The notes: generated from the letters alone by a model not told the origin. Positions 1 through 8,289 are shown, numbered from the stretch's first letter. The stretch: 64,000 bases of DNA from Polynucleobacter asymbioticus QLW-P1DMWA-1 (GCF_000016345.1 NC_009379.1:1240001-1304000); one strand, 5' to 3'. Numbers and translations are program-made.

Positions 1-185
1 ATCACACTTAAGCTTTGGTCTTTAAAGAAGCCTTTATCAATTGCGACATAAAGAGGTAGATACAACATTGACTGAAATGCCTGAGAGATAGTGACTGTTT
101 TTACTTCTGCGGCAGCACTAAACGACATGCCAGCAATAGCTATTGCAGCAACCGTTACTTGTAGCTTTTTGTAAATCGATTTCAT
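1..185 (-). CDS. NitT/TauT (NMT1/THI5-like) ABC substrate-binding protein, N-terminal part
   Basis: Only the first 61 codons are in the window; the gene runs off the left edge. It begins MKSIYKKLQV, followed by a hydrophobic signal peptide ending near SFSAAAE. The mature start reads as a typical NMT1-like periplasmic binding protein (YLPLYVAIDKGFFKDQSL: the ligand-domain opening 'plyvAidkGfF'). A strong GGAGG ribosome site lies just upstream of the ATG. It is the third gene of a leftward operon after the ATPase and permease genes, so it should deliver substrate to that importer. The ligand cannot be told from this fragment; sulfonates, nitrate, pyrimidine precursors or amides are all possible for this superfamily. 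Confidence 0.85.
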   Translation of the reverse strand, partial: MKSIYKKLQVTVAAIAIAGMSFSAAAEVKTVTISQAFQSMLYLPLYVAIDKGFFKDQSLSV

Positions 186-213
186 GAAAAACCTCCGTGA
201 GATTAATAAAAAA

Positions 214-1029
214 TTACATCCGAATTTGTGTGCGTCCAGAATCATTGCGCCATGGGAATAAGAAGCGCTCCAATGAATCAATGCCGTGATATAAAAAGAA
301 ACCAACAATCATCAACATGAATAATCCAACCCAAACAGAATTGAGTTCATACAAGCTTGAAGCGTTGTAAATCATATGCCCTAAGCCGGCTTTTGATGAA
401 ATGAATTCACCCACAACTGCACCAACCAATCCAAAGCCTACATTGATGCGAAAGTTAGAAACAATCGCCGGCATTGAAGAAGGAACAACTACCTGGCGAA
501 ATATTTGTTTGCGGTCAGCGCCCATGGAATAAAGTAATGATTGCAAATCTTTATCGGCTTCTTTGGTGGCCTGATGTGCTGCAATGAGAGCAATGATTGC
601 TGTCATAGAGACAACCAATACGACCTTAGCACCTAAGCCCGTTCCAAACCAAAGCAGAATAATGGGAGCTAATGCAATTTTGGGAACGCTATTAATAGCA
701 ACAATGAATGGCTCCACAATCTGGGAAATCCATTTTGAGTACCATAGGAGCAACCCAATACTAGTACCAACAAGCGTACCAATCACAAAGCCCAATAAAG
801 CCTCCCAAAGCGTATAACCCGTATCAATGAAGATGGAGTAATCCATCACGCTCGCAATGAATCTTTTCCATATCCCAAAAGGGGTTCCAACTAGAAATTC
901 GGAGATAAATCCAAATTCCGCTAGGATTTGCCAAATGGCGAAAAAAATCACAACCGATAAAATCTGAATAAGTGACTTTCCAAAACCTGTATCGAGCATT
1001 TGGCTCATTGTTTTCTTTTCGCGGCTCAT
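214..1029 (-). CDS. NitT/TauT-type ABC transporter permease
   Basis: Inner-membrane permease of 271 aa with about six hydrophobic segments (residues 19-40, 70-93, 105-150, 190-215, 230-250). It carries the EAA loop that contacts the ATPase (around residues 155-185, EADKDLQSLLYSMGAD). Length and layout match the SsuC/TauC/ThiX family (BPD_transp_1). Its ATG overlaps the stop of the ATPase gene (ATGA), so the two are translationally coupled. The binding-protein gene follows 28 bp downstream. The substrate is unknown. Confidence 0.9.
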   Translation of the reverse strand: MSREKKTMSQMLDTGFGKSLIQILSVVIFFAIWQILAEFGFISEFLVGTPFGIWKRFIASVMDYSIFIDTGYTLWEALLGFVIGTLVGTSIGLLLWYSKWISQIVEPFIVAINSVPKIALAPIILLWFGTGLGAKVVLVVSMTAIIALIAAHQATKEADKDLQSLLYSMGADRKQIFRQVVVPSSMPAIVSNFRINVGFGLVGAVVGEFISSKAGLGHMIYNASSLYELNSVWVGLFMLMIVGFFLYHGIDSLERFLFPWRNDSGRTQIRM

Positions 1030-1814
1030 ACCAATTCATCCTTTCTGGTTTGAATATCTAACTCAGAGCAAAGTAGATGAAAATATTCACCAAAATTTTT
1101 GTGTGATCTAGCTTCGATTGGAGATGAGCGTTCAATATCAATTTGATGCACATTTTTCACTACCGTGGGTCTACCGCTTAGCGCAACAACCCGCTTAGAT
1201 AAGGCTACAGCCTCATCAATATCATGGGTAACCAAGATGACTGTCTTTTTAAACTTTGCTACAGCATCTAGCAGAACACTCTCAAGGTAGAGTCTAGTTT
1301 GATAATCCAGGGCCGAAAATGGCTCATCTAGCAATAGGATGTCGGGGTCCATTAAAAGAGTGCGGATCAGTGCAACGCGCTGACGCATTCCCCCCGAAAG
1401 AGTCTGAGGGTAGGATTTTTCAAAACCGGATAACCCAAAGGTATTGAGATAGTCCCTTGCCTTCTCAACCCCATTGGCATCATCCTCGCCCCGAACACGC
1501 AATCCAAGCATGACATTTTCAAGAACCGTGCGCCATGGGAAAAGCAGGTCTTTTTGCATCATGTAACCAACCTTACCTCTGAGGCTTTGAATTTTGCTGC
1601 CTCGATAGATCATATTTCCGTTATCAGCCTCGAGGAGCCCGGCAATGATATTAAAAATAGTTGACTTTCCACACCCACTCGGCCCAATGATGCTTAAAAA
1701 ATCTTGCTCCATCACATCAAATGTAAGTCCATTAAGAACTGGGACTGGGCCATCTTTACTAGAAAATGACTTGTGTATTGAATCTAATGAAAGTTGCACT
1801 ACAGGAATACTCAC
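1026..1814 (-). CDS. NitT/TauT-type ABC transporter ATP-binding protein
   Basis: Cytoplasmic ATPase of the SsuB/TauB type. Walker A (GPSGCGKST), Q-loop region, signature LSGGMRQRVAL, Walker B ILLLDEPFSALD and switch His (VTHDIDEAV) are all intact. The longest open frame begins with TTG at 1820, but a GGAG motif sits at proper distance before the GTG at 1814 (protein MSIPVVQLSL..., 262 aa), so I place the start there. It is the first gene of the leftward operon ATPase-permease-binding protein; the promoter should lie in 1821-1960, where paired TGCGCA palindromes occur. Confidence 0.88.
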   Translation of the reverse strand: MSIPVVQLSLDSIHKSFSSKDGPVPVLNGLTFDVMEQDFLSIIGPSGCGKSTIFNIIAGLLEADNGNMIYRGSKIQSLRGKVGYMMQKDLLFPWRTVLENVMLGLRVRGEDDANGVEKARDYLNTFGLSGFEKSYPQTLSGGMRQRVALIRTLLMDPDILLLDEPFSALDYQTRLYLESVLLDAVAKFKKTVILVTHDIDEAVALSKRVVALSGRPTVVKNVHQIDIERSSPIEARSHKNFGEYFHLLCSELDIQTRKDELV

Positions 1815-1895
1815 TATCAATCTCCATGAAATATTTTTATTGGGGTTGATACTTACATAGAGTCACATCACTAGTGAATATAGCTGCATTAATTT

Positions 1896-1945
1896 AGTGC
1901 GCAATCATCGATAAAAGTGCAGCATTCATCAATGTGGTGCGCACT
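1896..1945. promoter_or_regulatory. Paired TGCGCA palindromes upstream of the ABC operon
   Basis: AGTGCGCA (1896-1903) and TGCGCACT (1938-1945) form an inverted pair, each itself nearly palindromic, separated by 34 bp. They lie in the only upstream region of the leftward ABC operon. A dimeric regulator binding two sites is one reading. No regulator gene is adjacent and no family is assigned. Confidence 0.3.
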
Positions 1946-1964
1946 ATGAATCCACTACCTAGTT

Positions 1965-2002
1965 CAAATAAAAAAACTACCCTTAGGTAGTTTTTTTATT
2001 TG
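1965..2002 (-). terminator. Rho-independent terminator after the arylformamidase-like gene
   Basis: Perfect 17-bp inverted repeat CAAATAAAAAAACTACC / GGTAGTTTTTTTATTTG around a CTTA loop. It gives a short GC stem flanked by A/T tracts that would work in either direction. It sits 12 bp beyond the stop of the leftward hydrolase gene and separates it from the ABC operon. Confidence 0.8.
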
Positions 2003-2014
2003 AATGATTAATAA

Positions 2015-2830
2015 TTAAATTAAACGACTGACTAAAGCTTTAAATATCTCTCCATTTTTATCCGTCAGTTCATCTAGTATTGTGTAGTGATTTTTTTCGG
2101 GGATGGTTTTAAAAATACCCTCCGCCTCAGTTGAATTTCTATAGGCAGAAAAATCAAGCGACTGCCTTTGCATCTCTGGCAATTCAGAGCCACCTACAAA
2201 GATATCTAGGGGCCTGGACGTATTTTGCTGAAGCAAAATTGGTGAATTCTTTAATGAAGTCCCTTCATCCAGCGCTAGTTTTTCATTGATATAGCAATGC
2301 CTCATTGGCTCTAAATCGTAAATTCCACTAATTGCAGTACCCCCAAGGACGCACTCTTCATCCTGAACCATTGATATAAGATGGGCGCCCGCAGACCAGC
2401 CTATTAGCCATAGACCTTGAGGAACCATCTGTTTCTTATTCATGTAGACGCCAATTGCTTTTAGACCGCCCCTTACATCCTGAACAATTTCATGCATATT
2501 GGCATAAGGCGCCAAACGATACCCGAGCATTGCCACGCTAAAACCCGCCTGAACCAATGGGGGAGCAACGAAAGTAAAGTCATCCTTAGACCGCATCTGC
2601 CAAAACCCGCCATGCAGAAATACGATAACGGGAGCATTGTCTCCCGCGGAGAAAAAATCGAAAGATTGAAATTTGGTATCTCCATAAGAAATATCACAAT
2701 CCCCAGGTAGTTTTTCCTTGGCCGAGATACTAGACTGAACCCATGACCGCACGATCTCTGCGCTATTAGCAACGGCTAAAGAATTGTTGTAAGCCTTATC
2801 TAAATTCTCTTTAGAAAAATTTTTCCACAT
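2015..2830 (-). CDS. Arylformamidase (kynurenine formamidase)-like alpha/beta hydrolase
   Basis: Cytoplasmic alpha/beta hydrolase of 271 aa. The oxyanion motif HGGFW is at residues 73-77, the nucleophile elbow GWSAG has Ser146, and a late His248 lies in EKNHY. The segment SELPEMQRQSLDF (about 215-227) resembles the acid-residue segment of arylformamidases (D-SPEF-RQS), with Glu217 where Asp is usual. The family cleaves formyl-aryl amides or small esters; the true substrate here is unknown. Divergent from the amidase gene with only 47 bp between the start codons, which suggests shared control and a related substrate. Confidence 0.75.
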   Translation of the reverse strand: MWKNFSKENLDKAYNNSLAVANSAEIVRSWVQSSISAKEKLPGDCDISYGDTKFQSFDFFSAGDNAPVIVFLHGGFWQMRSKDDFTFVAPPLVQAGFSVAMLGYRLAPYANMHEIVQDVRGGLKAIGVYMNKKQMVPQGLWLIGWSAGAHLISMVQDEECVLGGTAISGIYDLEPMRHCYINEKLALDEGTSLKNSPILLQQNTSRPLDIFVGGSELPEMQRQSLDFSAYRNSTEAEGIFKTIPEKNHYTILDELTDKNGEIFKALVSRLI

Positions 2831-2877
2831 GCCCTACACTCCTAGGATAAATTCAATCACTTACTTATTGGTCCATT

Positions 2878-4056
2878 ATGCCCACAATTTTTAAACGCGA
2901 TACAGCCCGAGCCTTTTGTGTAGATGCTCCGATAGAGATACTTTCGACAAAATCAGGTCCGCTAAAAGATTTAACCTTTGGGGTAAAGGATATTTTTGAC
3001 ATTGCCAATATACCAACAGCATTTGGGAGCCCTGCCTGGCTGAACTCCCATCCCATTCCTACTGAGACGGCTACATTTATCTCAAGCCTTGTAGATGCTG
3101 GCGCATCATTAGTTGGGAAGACTCATACTGACGAACTAACCTATAGCATTCTAGGAATGAATGCGCATTACGGTACACCCTTAAATACTGTCGCCCCCAA
3201 CAGAGTTCCAGGAGGATCTTCTAGCGGATCAGCATCTGCAGTTGCTGCTAACCTAGTTGACTTTGCTATAGGCTCAGATACTGGGGGTTCTGTTAGAGCT
3301 CCGGCTAGCTTCTGCGGTATATATGGTTTCCGCCCTACACATGGGCGTATTAGCCTTGAGAGAGCTCGTCCACTAGCAAAAAGTTTCGATACTTTAGGTT
3401 GGTTTGCACGAGATCCAGAAATCCTCTTGAAGGTGGGAGAAGTTCTTTTTAATGAAAGTCGGACAAGGAACGCCAGCGCATCCTACTTTTTCTTAAAAGA
3501 GGCATTTGACTTATTACCCCCCAGCCTTAGCAAACAGGCACAAGAAGCTATCTCACTCCGACTGGGAAGAACTCAAATTCCTACCGTTGAGATCGGCAAC
3601 TGCGAGCTCAAAGATTGGGCAGAGACATTTAGAATTATTCAAGCTGGAGAAATCTGGGAACAGCATGGTAATTGGGCATCCGAACATCTCAGCGAGATGG
3701 GGCCTGGAGTCAAAGATCGCTTTGAGGCTGCGCGCTCTATCACTGAGGATCAAAAAATTAAAGCTCGTTCTGACCGAGAAAAAGTCATTGCCAAGATGGC
3801 TCAACTGCTTTCCGAAAATACTTATCTAATACTTCCCACTGTTTTTGATATAGCGCCACGCTTGGACTCAAGCGCAAAAGAATTTGATGACTTTAGAAAA
3901 AATAGTTTTCAATTGCTTTGTATCGCTGGCCTATGTGGCCTCCCACAAGTAACACTACCCTTGCTTACCATTCAAGATGCACCATTTGGAGTATCCATCC
4001 TAGCCAAGCAAAATATGGACATGTCACTTTTAGGTGAAATCTATGCACCAACATGA
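2878..4056 (+). CDS. Amidase-signature hydrolase, AMI1 (indole-3-acetamide hydrolase)-like
   Basis: Amidase-signature enzyme of 392 aa with the Ser-cisSer-Lys triad visible: Lys37 in FGVKDIFD, cis-Ser114 in PGGSSSGSA, nucleophile Ser138 in DTGGSVRAPAS. The spacing matches the family. The text around the active site (GMNAHYGTP, GIYGFRPTHG, SFDTLGWFARD) is close to plant AMI1 amidases. The enzyme should hydrolyse a small amide R-CONH2 to acid and ammonia. At 392 aa it lacks the extra C-terminal domain of AtzF-type allophanate hydrolases, so a role in urea breakdown is not indicated. It is followed 67 bp later by an ABC importer that may bring in its substrate. Confidence 0.85.
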   Translation: MPTIFKRDTARAFCVDAPIEILSTKSGPLKDLTFGVKDIFDIANIPTAFGSPAWLNSHPIPTETATFISSLVDAGASLVGKTHTDELTYSILGMNAHYGTPLNTVAPNRVPGGSSSGSASAVAANLVDFAIGSDTGGSVRAPASFCGIYGFRPTHGRISLERARPLAKSFDTLGWFARDPEILLKVGEVLFNESRTRNASASYFFLKEAFDLLPPSLSKQAQEAISLRLGRTQIPTVEIGNCELKDWAETFRIIQAGEIWEQHGNWASEHLSEMGPGVKDRFEAARSITEDQKIKARSDREKVIAKMAQLLSENTYLILPTVFDIAPRLDSSAKEFDDFRKNSFQLLCIAGLCGLPQVTLPLLTIQDAPFGVSILAKQNMDMSLLGEIYAPT

Positions 4057-4123
4057 AGAATAGTAATCGTTAATACCTATAAGATAGCCTTAGGATGCAT
4101 ACATTACTTAAAGGAATGGATGC

Positions 4124-5119
4124 ATGAACTCAAAAAAATTCTCTAGACGCGACACACTGGTGCTCGGCATCAAATCTAGCCTTGCCTTGGCCATGGGATC
4201 TATCGGCCTAAGTGCAAAAGCACAAGAAAAGAAGTTATTAATTGGATATTGGCCCATTGCAGCCGGCCTACCTTTTTATGCTGCCGTCGATCGTGGTCTC
4301 TTCAAACAAGCAGGAGTAAATGTAGAGGCCGTGAAGTTTGCAAGCCCAAATCAGGTAGTAGAGGCCATGATTGCAGGCAGGATTGATGGTTGCGCAAACG
4401 GGGTAGCTATCACAGCACTCGCATTAGCTGATGCACAATCACCGGGTTCCATTAAATTCACTTGCATGAACTACGCAAACGAAAAATATATCCTGGACCA
4501 GGTTATCGTTCCAATTAACTCCAGTATTAAGGGGATTTCTGAGCTTGCCGGGAAAAAAGTTGCCTGTGGTCCCGGAATCAATAATGTCACCCTCGCTAAG
4601 GCAGTGCTAGCAGGCGCGGGAGCGACTAATGCTCAAGTCATTGAGTTGCCTATCGCCCAAATCCTACCGGCCTTAGTGGCCGGTCAAATTGATGGGGCCT
4701 ATGTACTAGAGCCAACTGCAGTCATTGGAAAACAACAAAAAATCTCACGCTCAATTGGCGCAGGAGTGGTATCAAAATATGTTTTAGGCGATAACCTTCC
4801 TTGGATAGGCGGCGCAGCTGCACTCACCTCTAAGACGCTAAAAGAAAAAGCGGACTTAATTAATGGATTTATTAAAGGGTATGCAGGGGGCGTTGAGTAT
4901 GTTCGCAAAGAGGGTATGGCTGCCAATCAATATCTAAAAGGCTATACAGCGATTGACGGCGATTTAGCCAAAGAGGTGCCAATTAGCGGATACATCCAAT
5001 ATAACGAAGTGAAAGCTGCTGATGTAAAGGCATTGCAACGACTATTTGATGTATTTACCGAGCGTAAAGTTTTTGAAAAACCTATATCGGCACTAACACT
5101 TATCTACAAGCAGTCCTAA
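4124..5119 (+). CDS. NitT/TauT-type ABC substrate-binding protein
   Basis: Periplasmic binding protein of 331 aa. The N-terminus has a twin-arginine-like start (SRRDTLVLG) and a hydrophobic stretch ending in SAKAQ, so it is exported by Tat or Sec. The mature part follows the NMT1/TauA fold: LIGYWPIAAGLPFYAAVDRGLFKQ, then VEAMIAGRIDGCA, GKKVACGPG, and LPALVAGQIDGAYVLEP. It starts a three-gene importer operon (permease 2 bp on, ATPase overlapping). Position after the amidase suggests an amide or similar nitrogen compound as ligand, which is inference only. Confidence 0.88.
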   Translation: MNSKKFSRRDTLVLGIKSSLALAMGSIGLSAKAQEKKLLIGYWPIAAGLPFYAAVDRGLFKQAGVNVEAVKFASPNQVVEAMIAGRIDGCANGVAITALALADAQSPGSIKFTCMNYANEKYILDQVIVPINSSIKGISELAGKKVACGPGINNVTLAKAVLAGAGATNAQVIELPIAQILPALVAGQIDGAYVLEPTAVIGKQQKISRSIGAGVVSKYVLGDNLPWIGGAAALTSKTLKEKADLINGFIKGYAGGVEYVRKEGMAANQYLKGYTAIDGDLAKEVPISGYIQYNEVKAADVKALQRLFDVFTERKVFEKPISALTLIYKQS

Positions 5120-5121
5120 TA

Positions 5122-5895
5122 ATGAATTTGAATCATCGCAAGCACCTATTCATGGTGCTTCCCTTTATTGGGCCGGTCCTGCTTTATCTACTCTGGTCGC
5201 TAACGCTCTCGGCGAAGTGGGTTTCACCAACGTTACTGCCTGCTCCGAATGCAACCTTTGAATACATGGGCCACCTATTTGTTACGGGGGCAATTTTTAA
5301 GGACCTATGGGCGACTGTACTTCGCACTTTCTACGCATTTCTAATTGCGTGCGTAATCGGGGTTCCTCTTGGGGTCATTTTAGGTAGTTCAGTCCCAGCC
5401 TACAGAAGTGTTGAATTTTTAATTGATTTTTTCAGATCAACACCATCTTCGGCACTGATTCCGTTGTTTATGTTGATCTTTGGAATTACTGATATTAATA
5501 AAATTGCTATCGCCGCCTTTGCAGCCGTGCTTGTGATTCTCTTTAATAGCGCCTATGGTGTAATGAATGCCAAGAAAACCCGGGTTATGGCAGCCAAGAC
5601 TATGGGCATCAGCAATTTCCATATCTTTAAAGACGTACTCCTAATGGAAAGCCTACCTCAAACCTTTGTAGGACTTAGGACTGGTGTATCCCTAGCGCTA
5701 GTTATTGTGATTGTCGCCGAGATGTTCATTGGGTCTGAAGCTGGTCTTGGGCACCGAATTATCGATGCCCAGCAAGTCTTTAATATCAAAGATATGTATA
5801 GTTCAATCCTCATTACCGGCGCCCTTGGTTACGCGCTTAATTTAATCTTTATGGCAACTGAATCGAAGTTAGTCCACTGGAGCGGAAAAGCATGA
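5122..5895 (+). CDS. NitT/TauT-type ABC transporter permease
   Basis: Inner-membrane permease of 257 aa with about six transmembrane segments. The cytoplasmic EAA loop is at residues 155-180 (AKTMGISNFHIFKDVLLMESLP). Family BPD_transp_1, SsuC/TauC-like. Starts 2 bp after the binding-protein stop; its own stop overlaps the ATPase start by 4 bp (ATGA). Not closely alike to the permease at 214-1029, so the two importers look like separate acquisitions rather than a recent duplication. Confidence 0.9.
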   Translation: MNLNHRKHLFMVLPFIGPVLLYLLWSLTLSAKWVSPTLLPAPNATFEYMGHLFVTGAIFKDLWATVLRTFYAFLIACVIGVPLGVILGSSVPAYRSVEFLIDFFRSTPSSALIPLFMLIFGITDINKIAIAAFAAVLVILFNSAYGVMNAKKTRVMAAKTMGISNFHIFKDVLLMESLPQTFVGLRTGVSLALVIVIVAEMFIGSEAGLGHRIIDAQQVFNIKDMYSSILITGALGYALNLIFMATESKLVHWSGKA

Positions 5896-6662
5896 GCCAA
5901 AATCCGCCACGCACGCACGTCACTATTGGGAACTTATGCAAGGAATTTGGTGGTGCAACTCTTTACAAAGACTTTAACCTTGAAATTCCGTATGGAAAGA
6001 TTATTTCTATATTTGGGCCTAATGGTTGCGGAAAATCTACTCTTATTAATATGATCGCAGGGCTAATGCCCTATGACTCCGGTCAGGTCTTGTTTGATGG
6101 AAAAGATTTAAAAGATACTAAGATTGGGTATGTCTTTCAAAACTACAGAGACGCTCTATTTCCATGGATGAGTTCCCGGGACAACATAGCCTATCCGCTA
6201 AGGCGGACTGGAATGAGCGAGGCTAAAGTAAGTGCTCGCGTTGAAGAATTAGTTCAGCTATTTGAAATACGCTTCAATCTGGATCTATACCCTTATGAGC
6301 TTTCTGGTGGACAACAGCAAACCATATCAATCATGCGGGCCTTAGCGCCTAAGCCAGAGATACTCTTCTTAGATGAGCCGTTCTCAGCCTTAGACTTTGA
6401 AATGACGCTCTTTATAAGAGAAAAACTGCAAGAGGCGAACATTACCACCGGTACAACAATGATGATCGTCTCCCATGATCTTGAAGATGCAGTCTTTCTG
6501 GCCGATGAAATTTTGCTTCTTACAAGAAGACCAACGGCGATTGCCTCTCTTTTATATTTTGATATGCCAAAACCACGTCTTCCTGAAGCAGTAAGTCATC
6601 CTGATTTCATTCAGATCAAGTCAAAAGCCCTTGAAATCTTTCAAGCAGAAATGCGAAAATAA
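5892..6662 (+). CDS. NitT/TauT-type ABC transporter ATP-binding protein
   Basis: ATPase of 256 aa with Walker A GPNGCGKST, signature LSGGQQQTISI, Walker B ILFLDEPFSALDFE and switch His VSHDLEDAV intact. It completes the importer begun at 4124. The gene overlaps the permease by 4 bp and is followed 5 bp later by the lipocalin-like gene, so all four are probably cotranscribed. Confidence 0.9.
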   Translation: MSQNPPRTHVTIGNLCKEFGGATLYKDFNLEIPYGKIISIFGPNGCGKSTLINMIAGLMPYDSGQVLFDGKDLKDTKIGYVFQNYRDALFPWMSSRDNIAYPLRRTGMSEAKVSARVEELVQLFEIRFNLDLYPYELSGGQQQTISIMRALAPKPEILFLDEPFSALDFEMTLFIREKLQEANITTGTTMMIVSHDLEDAVFLADEILLLTRRPTAIASLLYFDMPKPRLPEAVSHPDFIQIKSKALEIFQAEMRK

Positions 6663-6667
6663 GCCTC

Positions 6668-7093
6668 ATGAAAAGCAATCAAGCACTTGTAGGAATATGG
6701 AAATTATTTTCCTACGAAGTAGAAGTACAAGAAACGGGCGATTTTTTTCATCCTCTAGGAAAGAAGCCGACTGGATTCATCTGCATCACAGAAAATAACC
6801 ATGTCATGGTGACGCTAACTGGTGAGGATCGAAAGCCAGCCTCAAGTAGCGAGGATAGCGCTGAACTATTAAATAGCTTAGTTTCCTATGCGGGAACCTA
6901 TCGCATTGAAGGCAATGAGTGGATCACGAGTGTTCAGGTTGCCTGGAAGCCTGATTGGGTCAATACTGAGCAAAGGCGTCAATTCGAAATCAAAGAGAAT
7001 CATCTTCGCGTCTTGACTACTTGGCGCGTCATGCCTAATTGGGTGGACAAAGGTCTACAGCGTAGTATTTTGACCTTTGTTAAGACGGATTAA
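6668..7093 (+). CDS. Lipocalin-like domain protein
   Basis: Cytoplasmic 141-aa protein without signal peptide. It opens LVGIWKLFSYE, has PTGFICITENNHVMVT in the middle and YAGTYRIEGNEW later, the pattern of the lipocalin-like family PF13924 (small beta-barrel, function mostly unknown). Members often sit with hydrolases or transporters for small organic molecules. Last gene of the rightward operon; its end overlaps the decayed livF fragment by 4 bp tail to tail. Confidence 0.7.
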   Translation: MKSNQALVGIWKLFSYEVEVQETGDFFHPLGKKPTGFICITENNHVMVTLTGEDRKPASSSEDSAELLNSLVSYAGTYRIEGNEWITSVQVAWKPDWVNTEQRRQFEIKENHLRVLTTWRVMPNWVDKGLQRSILTFVKTD

Positions 7094-7360
7094 CCTTCTC
7101 CCAAATATTCGCTAATCATTTCCTCTGATTGAAGCAGGTCTAACGCATTTCCTTCTAGAGTAATTTTTCCAGAAGAAAATACATATCCACGATCAGCAAT
7201 CTGCAATACAGTTTTTGCAAATTGATCCAATACCATCAGCTCCGCACCCTCACCTGCAATTTTTTGGATTACCCGATAAACCTCAGCCACTAGCTTAGGG
7301 GCAAGACCTAAAGACGGCTCACCTAAGAGGAGTAGGTTTGGCGCTGACATCATCGCCTCT
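7090..7360 (-). pseudogene. Decayed C-terminal fragment of a LivF-type ABC ATPase
   Basis: The minus strand encodes only the last third of a branched-chain amino acid ATPase: MMSAPNLLLLGEPSLGLAP, then LMVLDQFAKTVLQIADRGYV and a LivF-like tail ending SEYLGEG. Walker A and the signature motif are missing. A stop (TAA) precedes the ATG in the same frame. The Walker B Asp is changed to Gly (LLLLGEP for LLLLDEP). It is a remnant, broken about 80 bp from the dusA-like repeat. It is not a copy of the intact urtE in this window, whose corresponding text differs. Confidence 0.8.
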
Positions 7361-7442
7361 TATTGGCCGATAACCGCCCTTGGCTAGTTTGATAAAAACT
7401 CCTTAGGACGCCTAGATGTAAGGAATTTTTACACCAAAATAA

Positions 7443-7629
7443 GGCATTAAATTTTTGTCCTAAATTTACCCTAAATTGAATTTTTAAAAGCTAGAGCCTT
7501 TATTTATATGGCTCAAATGGCTATATCGCCCCCATCCATCATTGGTGCAGTGCACAATCTCTTCTTTTTCTTGTTTTCCACAGACACTTTTTATCAATAA
7601 TTTATTACTGATTATTTTAGTTTGTTTTA
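7443..7629. repeat. dusA-type att-like repeat, copy A
   Basis: About 187 bp, closely matching 19375-19553 in the same orientation; the two copies bracket the whole urt-ure operon. On the minus strand it reads: an AT-rich leader, a GTG-initiated 22-codon relic of the dusA 5' end (7581-7513), then a tail with two 11-bp direct repeats (TTTAGGGTAAA, TTTAGGACAAA at 7454-7477). The matched segments are shared with few gaps. It fills most of the gap between the livF relic and ureG. I read it as an attachment-site footprint of a dusA-targeting integrative element. Confidence 0.75.
7513..7581 (-). pseudogene. 22-codon dusA 5'-end relic (copy A)
   Basis: GTG-initiated frame reading VENKKKKRLCTAPMMDGGDI then A-I-stop. 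The RL..APMMD text is the start of tRNA-dihydrouridine synthase A, where it continues WTDRHCR; here it diverges right after MMD and stops. Same length as copy B at 19438-19506; 55 of 69 bases identical by hand count. Too short to be an enzyme. Best read as the host-derived part of an att junction. Confidence 0.65.
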
Positions 7630-7652
7630 AAAAAGTTGAGACTATCGACTTT
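7629..7652 (-). terminator. Probable terminator of the urt-ure operon
   Basis: On the minus strand AAAGTCGA - TAGTC - TCAACTTT forms an 8-bp stem with one mismatch, followed by a run of T. It starts 6 bp past the ureG stop. Stem is AT-rich, so strength is uncertain. Confidence 0.5.
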
Positions 7653-7657
7653 ATTAA

Positions 7658-8278
7658 TTAACTAACAAGCAAGCCTTTTTGCTCAATGAATTTAATAATT
7701 TCATTTAATCCATCACCTAATTTAACGCTGCCCATGATGAAGGGTCTTTCACCTCGCATCTTTTTAGCATCTGATTCCATGATTGGAAGTGAAGCCCCAA
7801 CGTATGGCGCAAGGTCAGTTTTATTAATCACTAATAAATCAGAACGAGTAATTCCAGGACCGCCCTTACGAGGAATTTTCTCCCCTCCAGCAACATCAAT
7901 TACATAAATCGTCAGATCGGAAAGTTCTGGACTAAAGGTTGCTGCTAAATTATCGCCACCTGATTCTATAAAGATAATATCAACGTCAGGAAACTGCTTT
8001 TGCATGCGATCTACTGCTTCTAAATTAATTGAAGCATCTTCTCGAATAGCGGTATGTGGGCATCCACCCGTCTCTACCCCCATGATTCGCTCTGGCTCTA
8101 GTGCACCGGCAACAGTAAGCAAGCGTTGATCTTCTTTAGTGTAAATATCATTGGTAATGACCACTAAGTCATATTTAGCACGCATTGCTTTACAAAGCAT
8201 CTCAAGCAAAGTTGTCTTACCTGAACCAACAGGGCCGCCAATGCCAACTCTTAAGGGAGGATTTTTTTTAGTTCTCAT
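7658..8278 (-). CDS. ureG: Urease accessory GTPase UreG
   Basis: Cytoplasmic SIMIBI-class GTPase of 206 aa that powers nickel insertion into urease with UreD, UreF and UreE. P-loop [10 protein letters not shown] at residues 14-23; metal-site region [21 protein letters not shown] with the Cys-Pro-His motif; [18 protein letters not shown]; specificity NKTDLAP. Full family length. Last gene of the leftward urt-ure operon, 11 bp after ureF. Confidence 0.97.
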
Positions 8279-8289
8279 AATTTCTTTTT

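Noticed and set aside
2878..4056. Allophanate hydrolase (urea amidolyase pathway) call for the amidase
   Set aside because: Length is 392 aa with no extra C-terminal domain, no urea carboxylase is near, and the text resembles AMI1; urease already covers urea.
2831..4123. Riboswitch upstream of the ABC/amidase genes (TPP or guanidine type)
   Set aside because: The gaps are 47 and 67 bp and show no CUGAGA-like or ykkC-like core; too short for known classes.
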